Of a stretch of DNA of 64,000 nt, positions 1-13,300 are shown piece by piece. The position numbers were made by a program, and so were the translations under genes. The notes under the pieces are model-generated. The model was given only the letters and a program-made list of their open reading frames with translations. It was not told the origin of the DNA and ran no database searches. This DNA comes from Litsea cubeba (Eukaryota; Streptophyta; Magnoliopsida; Laurales; Lauraceae): the NCBI GenBank assembly GCA_012931725.1, contig CM022951.1:24830584-24894583 (forward strand). The letters run 5' to 3'. Positions within the stretch are counted from its first letter, which is position 1. The number at the start of each line of letters is the position of its first letter.

Positions 1-46
1 TCAACACTGCTCCAAAGTCCAAACACAACGGAGGAAGGACAACTGT
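1..46 (-). CDS. Possible next helicase exon, cut by window edge
   Basis: If a TACAG acceptor at 51-47 is used, the phase-0 reading after LFK is TVVLPPLCLDFGAVL, open to the window edge. It faintly resembles the VLPPxLGA block that follows this point in relatives. Other acceptors nearby give a stop. This is a guess from a very short piece. Confidence 0.28.
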
Positions 47-230
47 CTGTACTGCCAAGATATTTCGACAATTGGGATTTGAGGTAGGTTTTGGGTACAT
101 CAAAATGCACCCTTATGATCAAGTTTCCAAGTCAAAAATTAGTTCAGAATGCAGAATGACTTCTTGCACGTGTAAATCAATGCGTGGTGCATTACTTTAG
201 AAGAAAAACAGAGTTAATCCAAGAACTTGC

Positions 231-1322
231 CTTGAACAAGATCGCAGCAGACAATCGCTCCCTCAAGCAGTAAATTTGAGCAACATCAAGGGCAGTGGAT
301 TCAAATGTAAGCCAGCGATCAACAACAACTGAAACGTTGTTATCAGGAGAAGACATGATCCTTTCTGCTTGCTGTCCTGAAGATGATGCATTCATCTCCA
401 TTCCATCTTCCTCACTTCCAGATTCTTCCTCATCTACATCACTCTCATCATCATCTTCGTCTTCCTCATCATGAGCAGGAGCCACAACCATCTCTGTTGC
501 AACCAAAAGCAAGGGGTATGGTCCAGTGATAGTACAGTTCTTAATTGACATTCCTCCATCTCCACGAGTTATCTCATCATATATGACAAGTGGACGACAG
601 CTAAATTTACTGAATGAGAACTTAAAATTAATTGAATGTGGATGCAGGCGAACTTTAGCACCACTAGCAGTCTCCACAACAGCCCTTCTATTCTGATTAC
701 GGGGTGGAAGCAATCTTCCCACCATAGGATACATACCAGCCATAAGGACTGCATGCAAGATACCCGGGTCCCGAGCATTTAAGCTACAGTTGGGTGCATC
801 ATCAGATATAAAACCATTTTGCACCAGCTCATTACGAAGCTGCTTGCGCATGCTGAGGAGCATGTTCATTGTGCTTGAAGAGATGAAATATCGGGAACAG
901 AACTGTGATTCGTGGCCCTTGTCTTTTGCACCTTTCCAGCACTCAAATGCAGCAACAACTGTGAGCTGATCACTGTGCCCGCCGTATAATGAAGCAAGCT
1001 CAGCTTTGGCTGCTGCGGCTCTCTTTCTTTCATCTGGAGCCATGGGCAGAAGAAAGGGGTCTCTGTAGTCTGCCGCACATGCTAATGTCAATGCAGGGTC
1101 AAGACAGTTCATTAAGATAGCAAAGAAAAGCATTTTTCCAGTTGATGGATGCACAGGTAGAGCTCCCAGCTTTTCACCAAGTTCTGTGAGCATACTGTCA
1201 TGTGTCAAGGCACCAACATCTTGAAGAACTATGATTGCATTGCGAATGGTTTCATAAACTGGTGGGTCGAGAGTCTTCTGTAGGAACTCTACTATACTGC
1301 AGTATGGGTCAATTAGCTTCAC
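231..1322 (-). CDS. DExH6: Helicase exon l: HA2 and OB-fold
   Basis: The exon has 364 codons in phase 0 and starts VKLIDPYCSIVEFLQKTLDP. The HA2 (winged-helix plus helical bundle) block includes ALTELGEKLGALPV-type residues and ends near CAADYRDPFLLP. The OB-fold block follows (HAVLMAGMYPMVGRLLP ... RPLVIYDE). Next come an acidic tract (HDEEDEDDDESDVDEEESG), a serine-rich linker and a conserved tail LRERLSAAILFK. The acceptor is GAACAG. The exon ends AAG|GCAAGT, again a GC donor. Confidence 0.92.
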
Positions 1323-4300
1323 CTGTTCAAGGGAATCGTAAAAATAAGCAAGTGAAAGCTGACAGCATGTTGAGATTTTTGATAAATAGACAGAAGAGAA
1401 AAGGGGTGGACTATGATGTAGCCAAATGATATAATTAAAATATTTCAGTAAATGCTTGCCTGCAAACACAACTCCTCAATTGGCATTCGCCTGATTTCAG
1501 GAACTTGGAAATCCGGCAATGATGCTGCACGAGTTTTTGAATATAGATGGTAACAAATTCCGGGCTGGCAACGGCCAGCACGTCCAACTCGTTGCTTAGC
1601 ACTAGCTTTTGAAACCCAAGCAGAATGGAGAGTGGATACATTGTTATAAGGATCATAACTTTTCTCTTTCATTCGACCACTGTCTATGACATAAATAACA
1701 TCATCAATGGTAACTGCAGTCTCAGCAATGTTAGTTGAGAGAATGATTTTACGAGTACCAGGAGGAGGGCGTTTAAAAACCTTTTTCTGCTCCACAGATG
1801 GAATCATTGAATGAAGAGATATTATCAGAAACTTTGAAGTATCTCTAAAAAATGGGGAGGCCAATAACCTCTCCCTTGTCTGATTTATATCATCCCATCC
1901 TGGCAAGAATACAAGCATAGCTCCTTCCACGGAATCAATACATATTTTCCTTAACAATTTCTCTATGAGAACACTATCAATTTGTTCAGGATTGACACTG
2001 GTTAGGTACTTTTCCAGTAGTTGCAGCTGTTCTTCTGACTTTGACAGATCATCTTCCATGTGTTTCTTGATGATATCAGCAACTCCATGTTGGTTTTCTC
2101 GGTAGGCGCAGTCCAATGCAGTGCTTCCATCTTTATCACGTAGGTTACAGTCAGCACCATACGACAGCAGCATACAAACATCATCCAGCCTACCTTTACC
2201 GGCAAAAACCATCAAGGGTGATGCACCAGTCGATGAGTGCTGGTAATTGCATATTTTTGGAGTTGCCTCTGCAGAAATCAGCTCTAGCAACGGATCAAAC
2301 TCATCAGTCGACCATGCCAAGTCAATAGATTCATCCAAGGCAATTCTAGACTCATCGGATAACAGAGTTTCTTCGATGGCATCGCTCATTGCAATTGGAT
2401 TGAGATGATTGTCTTGTGTTGATTTCAGGATAGAAAGCACATCTTCCAAATAGAATGTTTTCACCTGAAGAATAAATACTATAAAATAACTATACATAAT
2501 CACAGATATAAATAAATTCATATATATTGTTAAATATGCGCAAAAAATGGCAAAAGAGTATTCATGTAGCTAACGAGGCTTGGATGGTGATGCTCTCTCT
2601 CTCTCTCTCTCTCTAATATATATGGCCTAAGCTCAAGCTTAGGATAAGGTAAGCTCAAGTGTGTGGTGGGGCCCACATGGAGATGGGGATGGGGGGGGGG
2701 GGGGGATTTCAAGGACTCCCTGGGATCCTCCTCTCAGCAAAAAATCAGCCCCAACCGTTATTTCTATCATCTCCATATGGGCCCAGAAGTTTGATGGTCA
2801 ACAATCCATTCGGATCGATACATAGTCGATCCAACAGTCCAGTAAATTCGGATCTAACCACTTCAGGATATATATATATAGAGAGAGAGAGATCCCACTT
2901 CAGGATGGAGTGGGGGGGGGGGGGGGGGGGGGGATTTAAAGATCTGAGTGGGGCCCTCCCATGTACAAATCAGCCCCATCAGATCATCCATGGCCCACAA
3001 GTCCAGTCCATTCACAAGGGTGCAAGCCCAGGGGCAGTGTGAACTATTTTCAAAACGCATGAGTTGCGCATAGGATTTATATATATATGGAAACCAAGGA
3101 TGAAAATAGCGGTAGCGGCGGGCCCCAAACTGCTACGAAGCGGGCGATACGTATCGTAGCGGGGATACGTAGCGGTGCGATTTGAAAAAATCGCCCAAAA
3201 AATCTGAAAAAATTTCAGAAAATCCATAAAATTGTAAAATGAAAGAATATGTGGTTCTTTTGCAAAAGTAAGAAAAAGGGGCGTAGCGGTGCCCTCAATA
3301 TATGAAGTCCTGTATCGCTGTATAAATAGAAAATACTGGTAATTATTAGTTTTTTCACATATATTCATGTTTCTTAGTCATGCTAACTTATTTCTAGTTA
3401 GAGTGAAATTTGATTGAGCTCTATTTTCAGGTAGAATGAAATTTGGCTAAGGCATTGATTTTAATTAAGTAATATTTGGCTAAGACATAACTTTTTTATT
3501 TAGCCTCACTGTGGAGCCCACCAATGATTAAAGTAATCAAGTGAATAGTAATGATTAGTTTTTTTCACATGTATTCATGTTTTTTAGTCATGCTGACTTA
3601 TTTCTAGTTAGAGTGAAATTTGATTGAGCTCTATTTTCAGGTATAATGAAATTTGGCTAAGACATTGATTTTAATTAAGTAATATTTGGCTAAGACATAA
3701 CTTTTTTATTTTTATATTTAGCCTCATTGTGGAGCCCACCAATGATTAAAGTAATCAAGTGCTTTAGTTTTTGTTTGTTCTTAAAGGGTCATTTAATTTT
3801 TATTGATACCTTTCAAAGGGTCCATAAGTGCCCTAATGAAATAAAAGATGGGTCCATTTAATTTTTATTTATACCTTTTAAAGGACCCATAAGTGCCCTC
3901 TAATGAAATAAAAGAGGGGTCCATTTAATTTTTATTCATAACTTTCATAGGGCCCATAAGTGCCCTCTAAAAGAGGGGTACATTTAATTTTTATTTATAA
4001 CTTTCACAAGGCCCATAAGTTTCCTCTTAAAAGAGGGGGCACATTTAATTTTTATTTACAACTTTCAAAAGCCCATAAGTGCACCCTAATAAAATAACAC
4101 AAAGATCGAAATGAAATTGGTTGTGGTGCCATGAGTGCCCTTTAAAAGAGGGGGTATATTTTAATTCTGCCCTTAACGTTCATAAGGGCCCATTAATTGC
4201 TTAAGGGCCCACTAAGTGCCCACTTAAATGAAATAAATCAAGGGCGTGCCCTATTTCTTTTCCCCAAAATGAAGTCGACGAAAATCGAGAAAAGCGGGAG

Positions 4301-7300
4301 AGGGGAGAGGGGAGAGGAAAAGGAGAAGAAGAAGAAGGAGGAGGAAGAAGAAGCAAAAGGAGCTGCGCTGTTGCCTCGACGCTGCTGGTGCATGCTGTCA
4401 GAACAAGAGAAAGAATAGAGATAGAGAAATCTTTGGGATTGAATGATCTCTTGGATCGTTTACTGATTCTATTTATAATACATTGAAGCCTTAATCAAGG
4501 CAATCACTATGCAATTACAATCTAATTACTAGGAAAGAATATAATTACATTTCCTACTTATAGAATGAAAGAATATACACATTGATGATATGCAATTAAG
4601 TCCCACGTGATTTATGTCATGGGCTTATTGTACATGGGCCATTGTATATGGGCCTTGGACCATGTTGTACTAACATCCCCCCTCAAATTGATGCTGGTCA
4701 ACGAGTAGCAATTTGCGAACCAGAAACTCATGACGTGGCCTAGGCAACCCTTTGGTGAAGATGTCTGCAAGCTGTAGTTCACTGGATACATGTGGAAGAC
4801 TAATGACCTTACGATCATATTCATCCCGAATAAAATGACAATCCACCTCAATATGCTTCGTACGTTCATGAAAAACTGGATTTTCGGTTATACGGATGGA
4901 GCTAGTATTGTCCGCATGAAGTGGGGTAGCCGAGGTTTGAGGAAAACCAAGATCTGTAAGGAAGCCACGTAGCCACAGAATTTCAGAACAGGCAGCTGAC
5001 ATAGCACGATATTCCGATTCAGTGGAAGATCGGGACACGCGTTCTTGCTTTTTACATTTCCATGAAATGAGGGATTCACCCAAGTACATACACCAACCCG
5101 TGGTAGATCTCCGAGTATCCAGGCATCCGGCCCAGTCCGCATCAGAGTAAGCTGTAAGTGTTAATGGTGTGCCAACCGGAAAAAATAATCCGCGTGTCAG
5201 GGAACCAAGAATGTACCGAATGATTCGTTTGACAGCCACCATATGGTGATGCCGAGGTGTTGTCATGAATTGACTAACCACATTTACAGCATAGGAGAGG
5301 TCTGGGCGAGTGATGGTCAAGTAAATCAAACTGCCGACTAAGCGTCTGTAGAGTGTGGGATCAGATAGAAGATCACCATCATCTTTCCTAAGTTTCACAT
5401 TTACTTCCAATGGAGTGTCCACGGGTGTGGCCTCTTTGAGCCCAGCCAGATCAACTAGGTCAGTAGCATACTTATGCTGATGAAGAAATAGTCCTTTCTT
5501 AGATTGGTGAACCTCAAGCCCTAAGAAATATGTTAAGGGACCCAGATCTTTCATATGAAATGCAGCTTGAAGGGAGGATTGAAGATTCTTGATCATATCA
5601 CTGTGAGTGCCGGTAATGATAATGTCATCCACATAGACCAGAAGAATGGTAATAGCTTGAGTGGTTTTACTGATGAAGAGTGACGGATCATAAGGACTTT
5701 GAACAAATCCAAGTTGAAGTATAGTAGCCCGAAATTTCTCAAACCAAGCCCTGGGTGCTTGTTTAAGACCATACAAGGATCGACGGAGCTTTGCCACCTC
5801 ATTTTTAGAAGTAGAGTCATAGCCTTGTGGAAGGCGCATGTAGACGTCCTCTTTGAGATCTCCATGGAGAAAAGCATTCTTGACATCCATCTGATAAAGA
5901 GGCCAAGAGCGGGATGCAGAAATAGCCAGAATGGTGCGCACAGTGGTCATCTTGGCGACCGGAGCAAATGTCTCATCATAGTCAATACCATACTCCTGGC
6001 GGTTGCCAAGTGCGACTAAGCGAGCTTTATAACGAGCCAAAGAACCATCAGGATGTAACTTGATAGAATAAACCCACTTACAGCCAATAGGTTTTATGGT
6101 AGGAGGACATGGAACAACATCCCAGGTATGATTAATATTCAGAGCGTCCAGTTCTTCCTGCATAGCCTGACGCCAACACTGATGTTGCACTGCTTGTGAA
6201 AAACTATTAGGTATCTGAACCGAGGACAGAGTGGCAATTAAGGATGTATGGGTGAAGCCAAAACGATCAGGGGGACGGGAAATCCTGGATGATCGACGGG
6301 GAACTAACTGAGAGGTATCTGAGGCTTGTGCAGGGTCAAGCGCCGTGGAAGATGATATATCTGGAGGCTCAGGTGCAGTAATAGGTTCCCGTCTACGCCT
6401 TTCATACACAAGAAGAGGTTTGATAGGGATCACAGGTATAACCGGAGAATCAGTAAAACCAGGAACAAGTGAAAAGCGAGGAGGTGAATCATGATCAAGA
6501 GAATGAGGAAAAAAATATTGATGTTCAAAAAACACTACATTACGAGAAATCCTGATACGTTTGACCTTCGGATCATAACAGACAAATCCTTTCTGATCAT
6601 TCGCATAACCTAAAAAAACACACTTAGAAGATTGTGCAGAGAGTTTTGTCCGTTCTATTGGGGGAAGAAGAACAAAACACACACATCCAAAAACATGGAG
6701 ATGAGAATAAACAGGATGCTTATGAAATAAACGAAAATAAGGTGTTTCATGATTTATACGTGGTGAGTACAACATGGTCCAAGGCCCATATACAATGGCC
6801 CATGTACAATAAGCCCATGACATAAATCACGTGGGACTTAATTGCATATCATCAATGTGTATATTCTTTCATTCTATAAGTAGGAAATGTAATTATATTC
6901 TTTCCTAGTAATTAGATTGTAATTGCATAGTGATTGCCTTGATTAAGGCTTCAATGTATTATAAATAGAATCAGTAAACGATCCAAGAGATCATTCAATC
7001 CCAAAGATTTCTCTATCTCTATTCTTTCTCTTGTTCTGACATGGTATCAAAGCCTCATCTTCTTCCTTTTACTCTTCTAGTTTTTCTCTTCGATCTAGTG
7101 GTCGAATCTTGGTAACAGTCACAGGCTGACTGTTCGTGCATGTTATTATAGCATTCCATCAACATCTTGAAGTCTGATCACCAGTGGCCCACCTCAGATA
7201 AGCTCAAGTTCATCAAGGAAATCATTCCTTCTTGCTCGACAATCAATCAGAGAACTGAGAACCAAGATTTTGAATCAAAAGCAAAATCTGAACAGTGTCT

Positions 7301-10300
7301 GGGTTCTAGGAACAGATCTCGTCAGAGATTTGAAGCATCTCAACTGGGCCCCACCTGCGATCATCACCATCTCATCTCAGTACCTTCAGTCTTGGTCGAC
7401 CAGATATCCTGGTATTTGTGAAGATTTTTTCAGCATTTTTCAGGAATCAGAGGTAGGATTTTGGATCCATTTTGTGATTTTCTAGTTTTCACAGATCTTT
7501 TTCATCTCAGCCGTTCAACTTCTTGAAATATGGATGGATCTTTGTGAAACTTGATTTGTTGGAAAGAGATTTTGATACTGCTCACATCATAGTATTCTGA
7601 TGATCCATTAGATCAATCAGTGGGGCCCACGCATAGACATAACAGGCATTTTTTTGGTCGTCTGGACCAATTTTTGGGTCTTTTTTTGTCGCCATTTCTG
7701 AACTTCAGCTTCCTGTGTGTGCAATTGTCATTTCTTTCTCTTTGGCTGACTGGTGTCTATTCTTAGAGTGTTTTTACTCATGGACAAAACAGAAATTGCA
7801 CTGGTTAAGTTCAATGGAACCAACTATACATCCTGGGGATTCCAATTTCAGATTTATCTCAAAGGGAAAGAATTGTGGGGCCATATAGATGGGACTGACC
7901 CAAAACCTAAAGATGATGTCAAGGCCATCTCCACATGGGAAACCAAAGATGCAAAGATCATGACTTGGCTTCTGGGATCAGTCGATCCCCAATACATCCT
8001 GAACCTTAGGCCATACAAATCAGCCAAAGGTATGTGGGATTACTTGAAACAAGTATATCAACAGGATAACTCTGCTCGGAGATTTCACTTAGAGCATGAA
8101 CTTTCTCAGCTTACCCAGGGAAATATGTCCATTCAGGATTATTACTCTCATTTTATTCGTTTATGGACGGATTATACTGAGATTATCTACTCCAGTCTTC
8201 CTGATGCCTCCATTGCAATAGTTCAGGGCATACACTCTACCAGTCAAAGGGATCAATTTCTGATGAAGCTTCGACCTGAATTTGAACAAGTTCGTTCGAA
8301 TCTGATGAGCAGAGTGCCTTCCCCATCTATAGATGCCTGTTTAGGGGAACTCCTTCGGGAGGAACAACGTCTTAACACTCAGGTTGTTCTTCAACAAGCA
8401 CTGTCACCAGCTCCAGTAACTGCAGCCTATGTTGCCCGTTCCGCCCAGCTGCCCAGAGACATGACAAAAGTGCAGTGCTATTGTTGTCAGAAATATGGAC
8501 ATGTGGCCACTCAGTGCAATATCAAATATTGCTCATACTGCAAACGCAAGGGTCACGTTCTTCCTGAATGTCGGCGTCGAGCTCACAATTCCTCACAGAA
8601 AGCCAATCTTGCCACCTTGGATGCGTCTTCCTCTGCCTGTGTTCGTCCAGCTGCTAATACTATGGTGCCTGCTTCACCCGCTCAACCTGCTCCACCTGCT
8701 TCTTCTTCATCAGCTTCTTCTTCTGTTACCCCTGACATGGTCCAACAGATGATTGTCAATGCTTTTTCCGCTCTCGGTCTCTCAGGTAAAACCAAACAGT
8801 CACACTCCACCTGGTATATGGATTCGGGGGCTTCTAATCATATGACTTATTCTTCAGATACCTTATCTAAAATAAAATCTTATGATGGAACTCTCCGAAT
8901 CAATACCGCAGATGGTGGTAGTATACCCATTACTGCCATTGGTGAGGTCTCACATTCATTACCATTGAGTCATGTTTTTCTTTCTCCTCAGTTATCTACA
9001 AATTTACTATCTGTTGGACAACTCATTGATAATGATTGTTCGGTTTCTTTTTCTCGTTCTGGTTGTGTTATACAGGATCAAGCATCGGGGAAGGTGATAG
9101 CGAAGGGGCCTAAGTGTGGTCGTCTGTTTCCATTACAACTTTCTACACAAGATCGTAGTTTGAATTCCTCTGCATTGTTTTCAGCTTCTAGTTCTCATAA
9201 CAGCCAATTATGGCACAATCGTTTAGGCCATCCTAATTCTCGAACTTTATTGTCTTTGTTTAAATCTGGGTTGCTATCTGATAATAAAATTTCTTTTAAA
9301 GATGTGTTCTTAAATTGTTCAAGTTGTAAAATGGGTAAGAGCAAGACTCTTCCTTTTCCCATCAGCACTACTTCATCATTGCACTGTTTTGATCTTGTTC
9401 ATAGTGATGTATGGGGTATCGCACCTATTCCATCACATTCTCATGTAAAATATTTTGTTACATTCATTGACGACTACAGTCGTTTTACATGGATTTATTT
9501 TTTGCATGCAAAATCTGAGGTGTTTGCTACATTTAAAATTTTCTTAGCCTATGTGGAAAATCACTTCTCCACCTCCATTAAGACACTTCGTACAGATTCA
9601 GGCGGTGAATATGTTTCTAATGAGTTTCAGACCTTTTTACAAACTAAAGGAATTATCTCTCAGAAATCATGCCCTTATACACCTCAACAAAATGGTGTAT
9701 CTGAGAGGAAAAATAGACATCTCCTGGACATTGTTCGGTCTCTACTCTTAGAATCCTCTGTTCCCCCAAGATTTTGGCCAGAAGCTTTGTCCACAGCTGT
9801 TCATGTTATCAATAGGCTACCCTCACCACGTATAAATCATGAAACACCTTATTTTCGTTTATTTCATAAGCATCCTGTTTATTCTCATCTCCATGTTTTT
9901 GGATGTGTGTGTTTTGTTCTTCTTCCCCCAATAGAACGGACAAAACTCTCTGCACAATCTTCTAAGTGTGTTTTTTTAGGTTATGCGAATGATCAGAAAG
10001 GATTTGTCTGTTATGATCCGAAGGTCAAACGTATCAGGATTTCTCGTAATGTAGTGTTTTTTGAACATCAATATTTTTTTCCTCATTCTCTTGATCATGA
10101 TTCACCTCCTCGCTTTTCACTTGTTCCTGGTTTTACTGATTCTCCGGTTATACCTGTGATCCCTATCAAACCTCTTCTTGTGTATGAAAGGCGTAGACGG
10201 GAACCTATTACTGCACCTGAGCCTCCAGATATATCATCTTCCACGGCGCTTGACCCTGCACAAGCCTCAGATACCTCTCAGTTAGTTCCCCGTCGATCAT

Positions 10301-13300
10301 CCAGGATTTCCCGTCCCCCTGATCGTTTTGGCTTCACCCATACATCCTTAATTGCCACTCTGTCCTCGGTTCAGATACCTAATAGTTTTTCACAAGCAGT
10401 GCAACATCAGTGTTGGCGTCAGGCTATGCAGGAAGAACTGGACGCTCTGAATATTAATCATACCTGGGATGTTGTTCCATGTCCTCCTACCATAAAACCT
10501 ATTGGCTGTAAGTGGGTTTATTCTATCAAGTTACATCCTGATGGTTCTTTGGCTCGTTATAAAGCTCGCTTAGTCGCACTTGGCAACCGCCAGGAGTATG
10601 GTATTGACTATGATGAGACATTTGCTCCGGTCGCCAAGATGACCACTGTGCGCACCATTCTGGCTATTTCTGCATCCCGCTCTTGGCCTCTTTATCAGAT
10701 GGATGTCAAGAATGCTTTTCTCCATGGAGATCTCAAAGAGGACGTCTACATGCGCCTTCCACAAGGCTATGACTCTACTTCTAAAAATGAGGTGGCAAAG
10801 CTCCGTCGATCCTTGTATGGTCTTAAACAAGCACCCAGGGCTTGGTTTGAGAAATTTCGGGCTACTATACTTCAACTTGGATTTGTTCAAAGTCCTTATG
10901 ATCCGTCACTCTTCATCAGTAAAACCACTCAAGCTATTACCATTCTTCTGGTCTATGTGGATGACATTATCATTACCGGCACTCACAGTGATATGATCAA
11001 GAATCTTCAATCCTCCCTTCAAGCTGCATTTCATATGAAAGATCTGGGTCCCTTAACATATTTCTTAGGGCTTGAGGTTCACCAATCTAAGAAAGGACTA
11101 TTTCTTCATCAGCATAAGTATGCTACTGACCTAGTTGATCTGGCTGGGCTCAAAGAGGCCACACCCGTGGACACTCCATTGGAAGTAAATGTGAAACTTA
11201 GGAAAGATGATGGTGATCTTCTATCTGATCCCACACTCTACAGACGCTTAGTCGGCAGTTTGATTTACTTGACCATCACTCGCCCAGACCTCTCCTATGC
11301 TGTAAATGTGGTTAGTCAATTCATGACAACACCTCGGCATCACCATATGGTGGCTGTCAAACGAATCATTCGGTACATTCTTGGTTCCCTGACACGCGGA
11401 TTATTTTTTCCGGTTGGCACACCATTAACACTTACAGCTTACTCTGATGCGGACTGGGCCGGATGCCTGGATACTCGGAGATCTACCACGGGTTGGTGTA
11501 TGTACTTGGGTGAATCCCTCATTTCATGGAAATGTAAAAAGCAAGAACGCGTGTCCCGATCTTCCACTGAATCGGAATATCGTGCTATGTCAGCTGCCTG
11601 TTCTGAAATTCTGTGGCTACGTGGCTTCCTTACAGATCTTGGTTTTCCTCAAACCTCGGCTACCCCACTTCATGCGGACAATACTAGCTCCATCCGTATA
11701 ACCGAAAATCCAGTTTTTCATGAACGTACGAAGCATATTGAGGTGGATTGTCATTTTATTCGGGATGAATATGATCGTAAGGTCATTAGTCTTCCACATG
11801 TATCCAGTGAACTACAGCTTGCAGACATCTTCACCAAAGGGTTGCCTAGGCCACGTCATGAGTTTCTGGTTCGCAAATTGCTACTCGTTGACCAGCATCA
11901 ATTTGAGGGGGGATGTTAGTACAACATGGTCCAAGGCCCATATACAATGGCCCATGTACAATAAGCCCATGACATAAATCACGTGGGACTTAATTGCATA
12001 TCATCAATGTGTATATTCTTTCATTCTATAAGTAGGAAATGTAATTATATTCTTTCCTAGTAATTAGATTGTAATTGCATAGTGATTGCCTTGATTAAGG
12101 CTTCAATGTATTATAAATAGAATCAGTAAACGATCCAAGAGATCATTCAATCCCAAAGATTTCTCTATCTCTATTCTTTCTCTTGAACTATTTTCAAAAC
12201 GCATGAGTTGCGCATAGGATTTATATATATATGGAAACCAAGGATGAAAATAGCGGTAGCGGCGGGCCCCAAACTGCTACGAAGCGGGCGATACGTATCG
12301 TAGCGGGGATACGTAGCGGTGCGATTTGAAAAAATCGCCCAAAAAATCTGAAAAAATTTCAGAAAATCCATAAAATTGTAAAATGAAAGAATATGTGGTT
12401 CTTTTGCAAAAGTAAGAAAAAGGGGCGTAGCGGTGCCCTCAATATATGAAGTCCTGTATCGCTGTATAAATAGAAAATACTGGTAATTATTAGTTTTTTC
12501 ACATATATTCATGTTTCTTAGTCATGCTAACTTATTTCTAGTTAGAGTGAAATTTGATTGAGCTCTATTTTCAGGTAGAATGAAATTTGGCTAAGGCATT
12601 GATTTTAATTAAGTAATATTTGGCTAAGACATAACTTTTTTATTTAGCCTCACTGTGGAGCCCACCAATGATTAAAGTAATCAAGTGAATAGTAATGATT
12701 AGTTTTTTTCACATGTATTCATGTTTTTTAGTCATGCTGACTTATTTCTAGTTAGAGTGAAATTTGATTGAGCTCTATTTTCAGGTATAATGAAATTTGG
12801 CTAAGACATTGATTTTAATTAAGTAATATTTGGCTAAGACATAACTTTTTTATTTTTATATTTAGCCTCATTGTGGAGCCCACCAATGATTAAAGTAATC
12901 AAGTGCTTTAGTTTTTGTTTGTTCTTAAAGGGTCATTTAATTTTTATTGATACCTTTCAAAGGGTCCATAAGTGCCCTAATGAAATAAAAGATGGGTCCA
13001 TTTAATTTTTATTTATACCTTTTAAAGGACCCATAAGTGCCCTCTAATGAAATAAAAGAGGGGTCCATTTAATTTTTATTCATAACTTTCATAGGGCCCA
13101 TAAGTGCCCTCTAAAAGAGGGGTACATTTAATTTTTATTTATAACTTTCACAAGGCCCATAAGTTTCCTCTTAAAAGAGGGGGCACATTTAATTTTTATT
13201 TACAACTTTCAAAAGCCCATAAGTGCACCCTAATAAAATAACACAAAGATCGAAATGAAATTGGTTGTGGTGCCATGAGTGCCCTTTAAAAGAGGGGGTA

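Larger units (their letters stand above)
4396..6767 (-). mobile_element. Inverted partial Ty1/copia element
   Basis: It is the reverse complement of 9822-12193 in the numbering of the full element. It has a complete LTR (4396-4675, ends TG...CA on its own strand), the purine tract and the 3' half of pol. It stops in the integrase part of pol at 6767, where it meets the 5' LTR of the full element with a two-base overlap (AG). The five bases before it are CATGC, but no matching duplication is found on the far side. Confidence 0.92.
6766..12185 (+). mobile_element. Nearly complete Ty1/copia LTR retrotransposon
   Basis: In order: 5' LTR, PBS, leader, one gag-pol frame, purine tract, 3' LTR. The LTRs look identical over their shared part, which suggests a recent insertion. 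The first 4 bases of the 5' LTR and the last 8 of the 3' LTR are missing, both at rearrangement junctions. It lies in the host intron in antisense orientation to the helicase gene. Confidence 0.95.

Noticed and set aside
4197..4418. Lysine/glutamate-rich small protein, also at 13341-13763
   Set aside because: It lies inside the hAT-like element in a GA-rich patch. The frame differs at its end between the duplicated copies and matches no family.
4671..6823. 717-codon minus-strand frame as a separate gene
   Set aside because: It is the inverted 3' half of copia pol, identical in translation to the full element, with no own start or promoter.
12930..13294. CRISPR-like array
   Set aside because: The units are imperfect direct tandem repeats without unique spacers, in a eukaryotic transposon.
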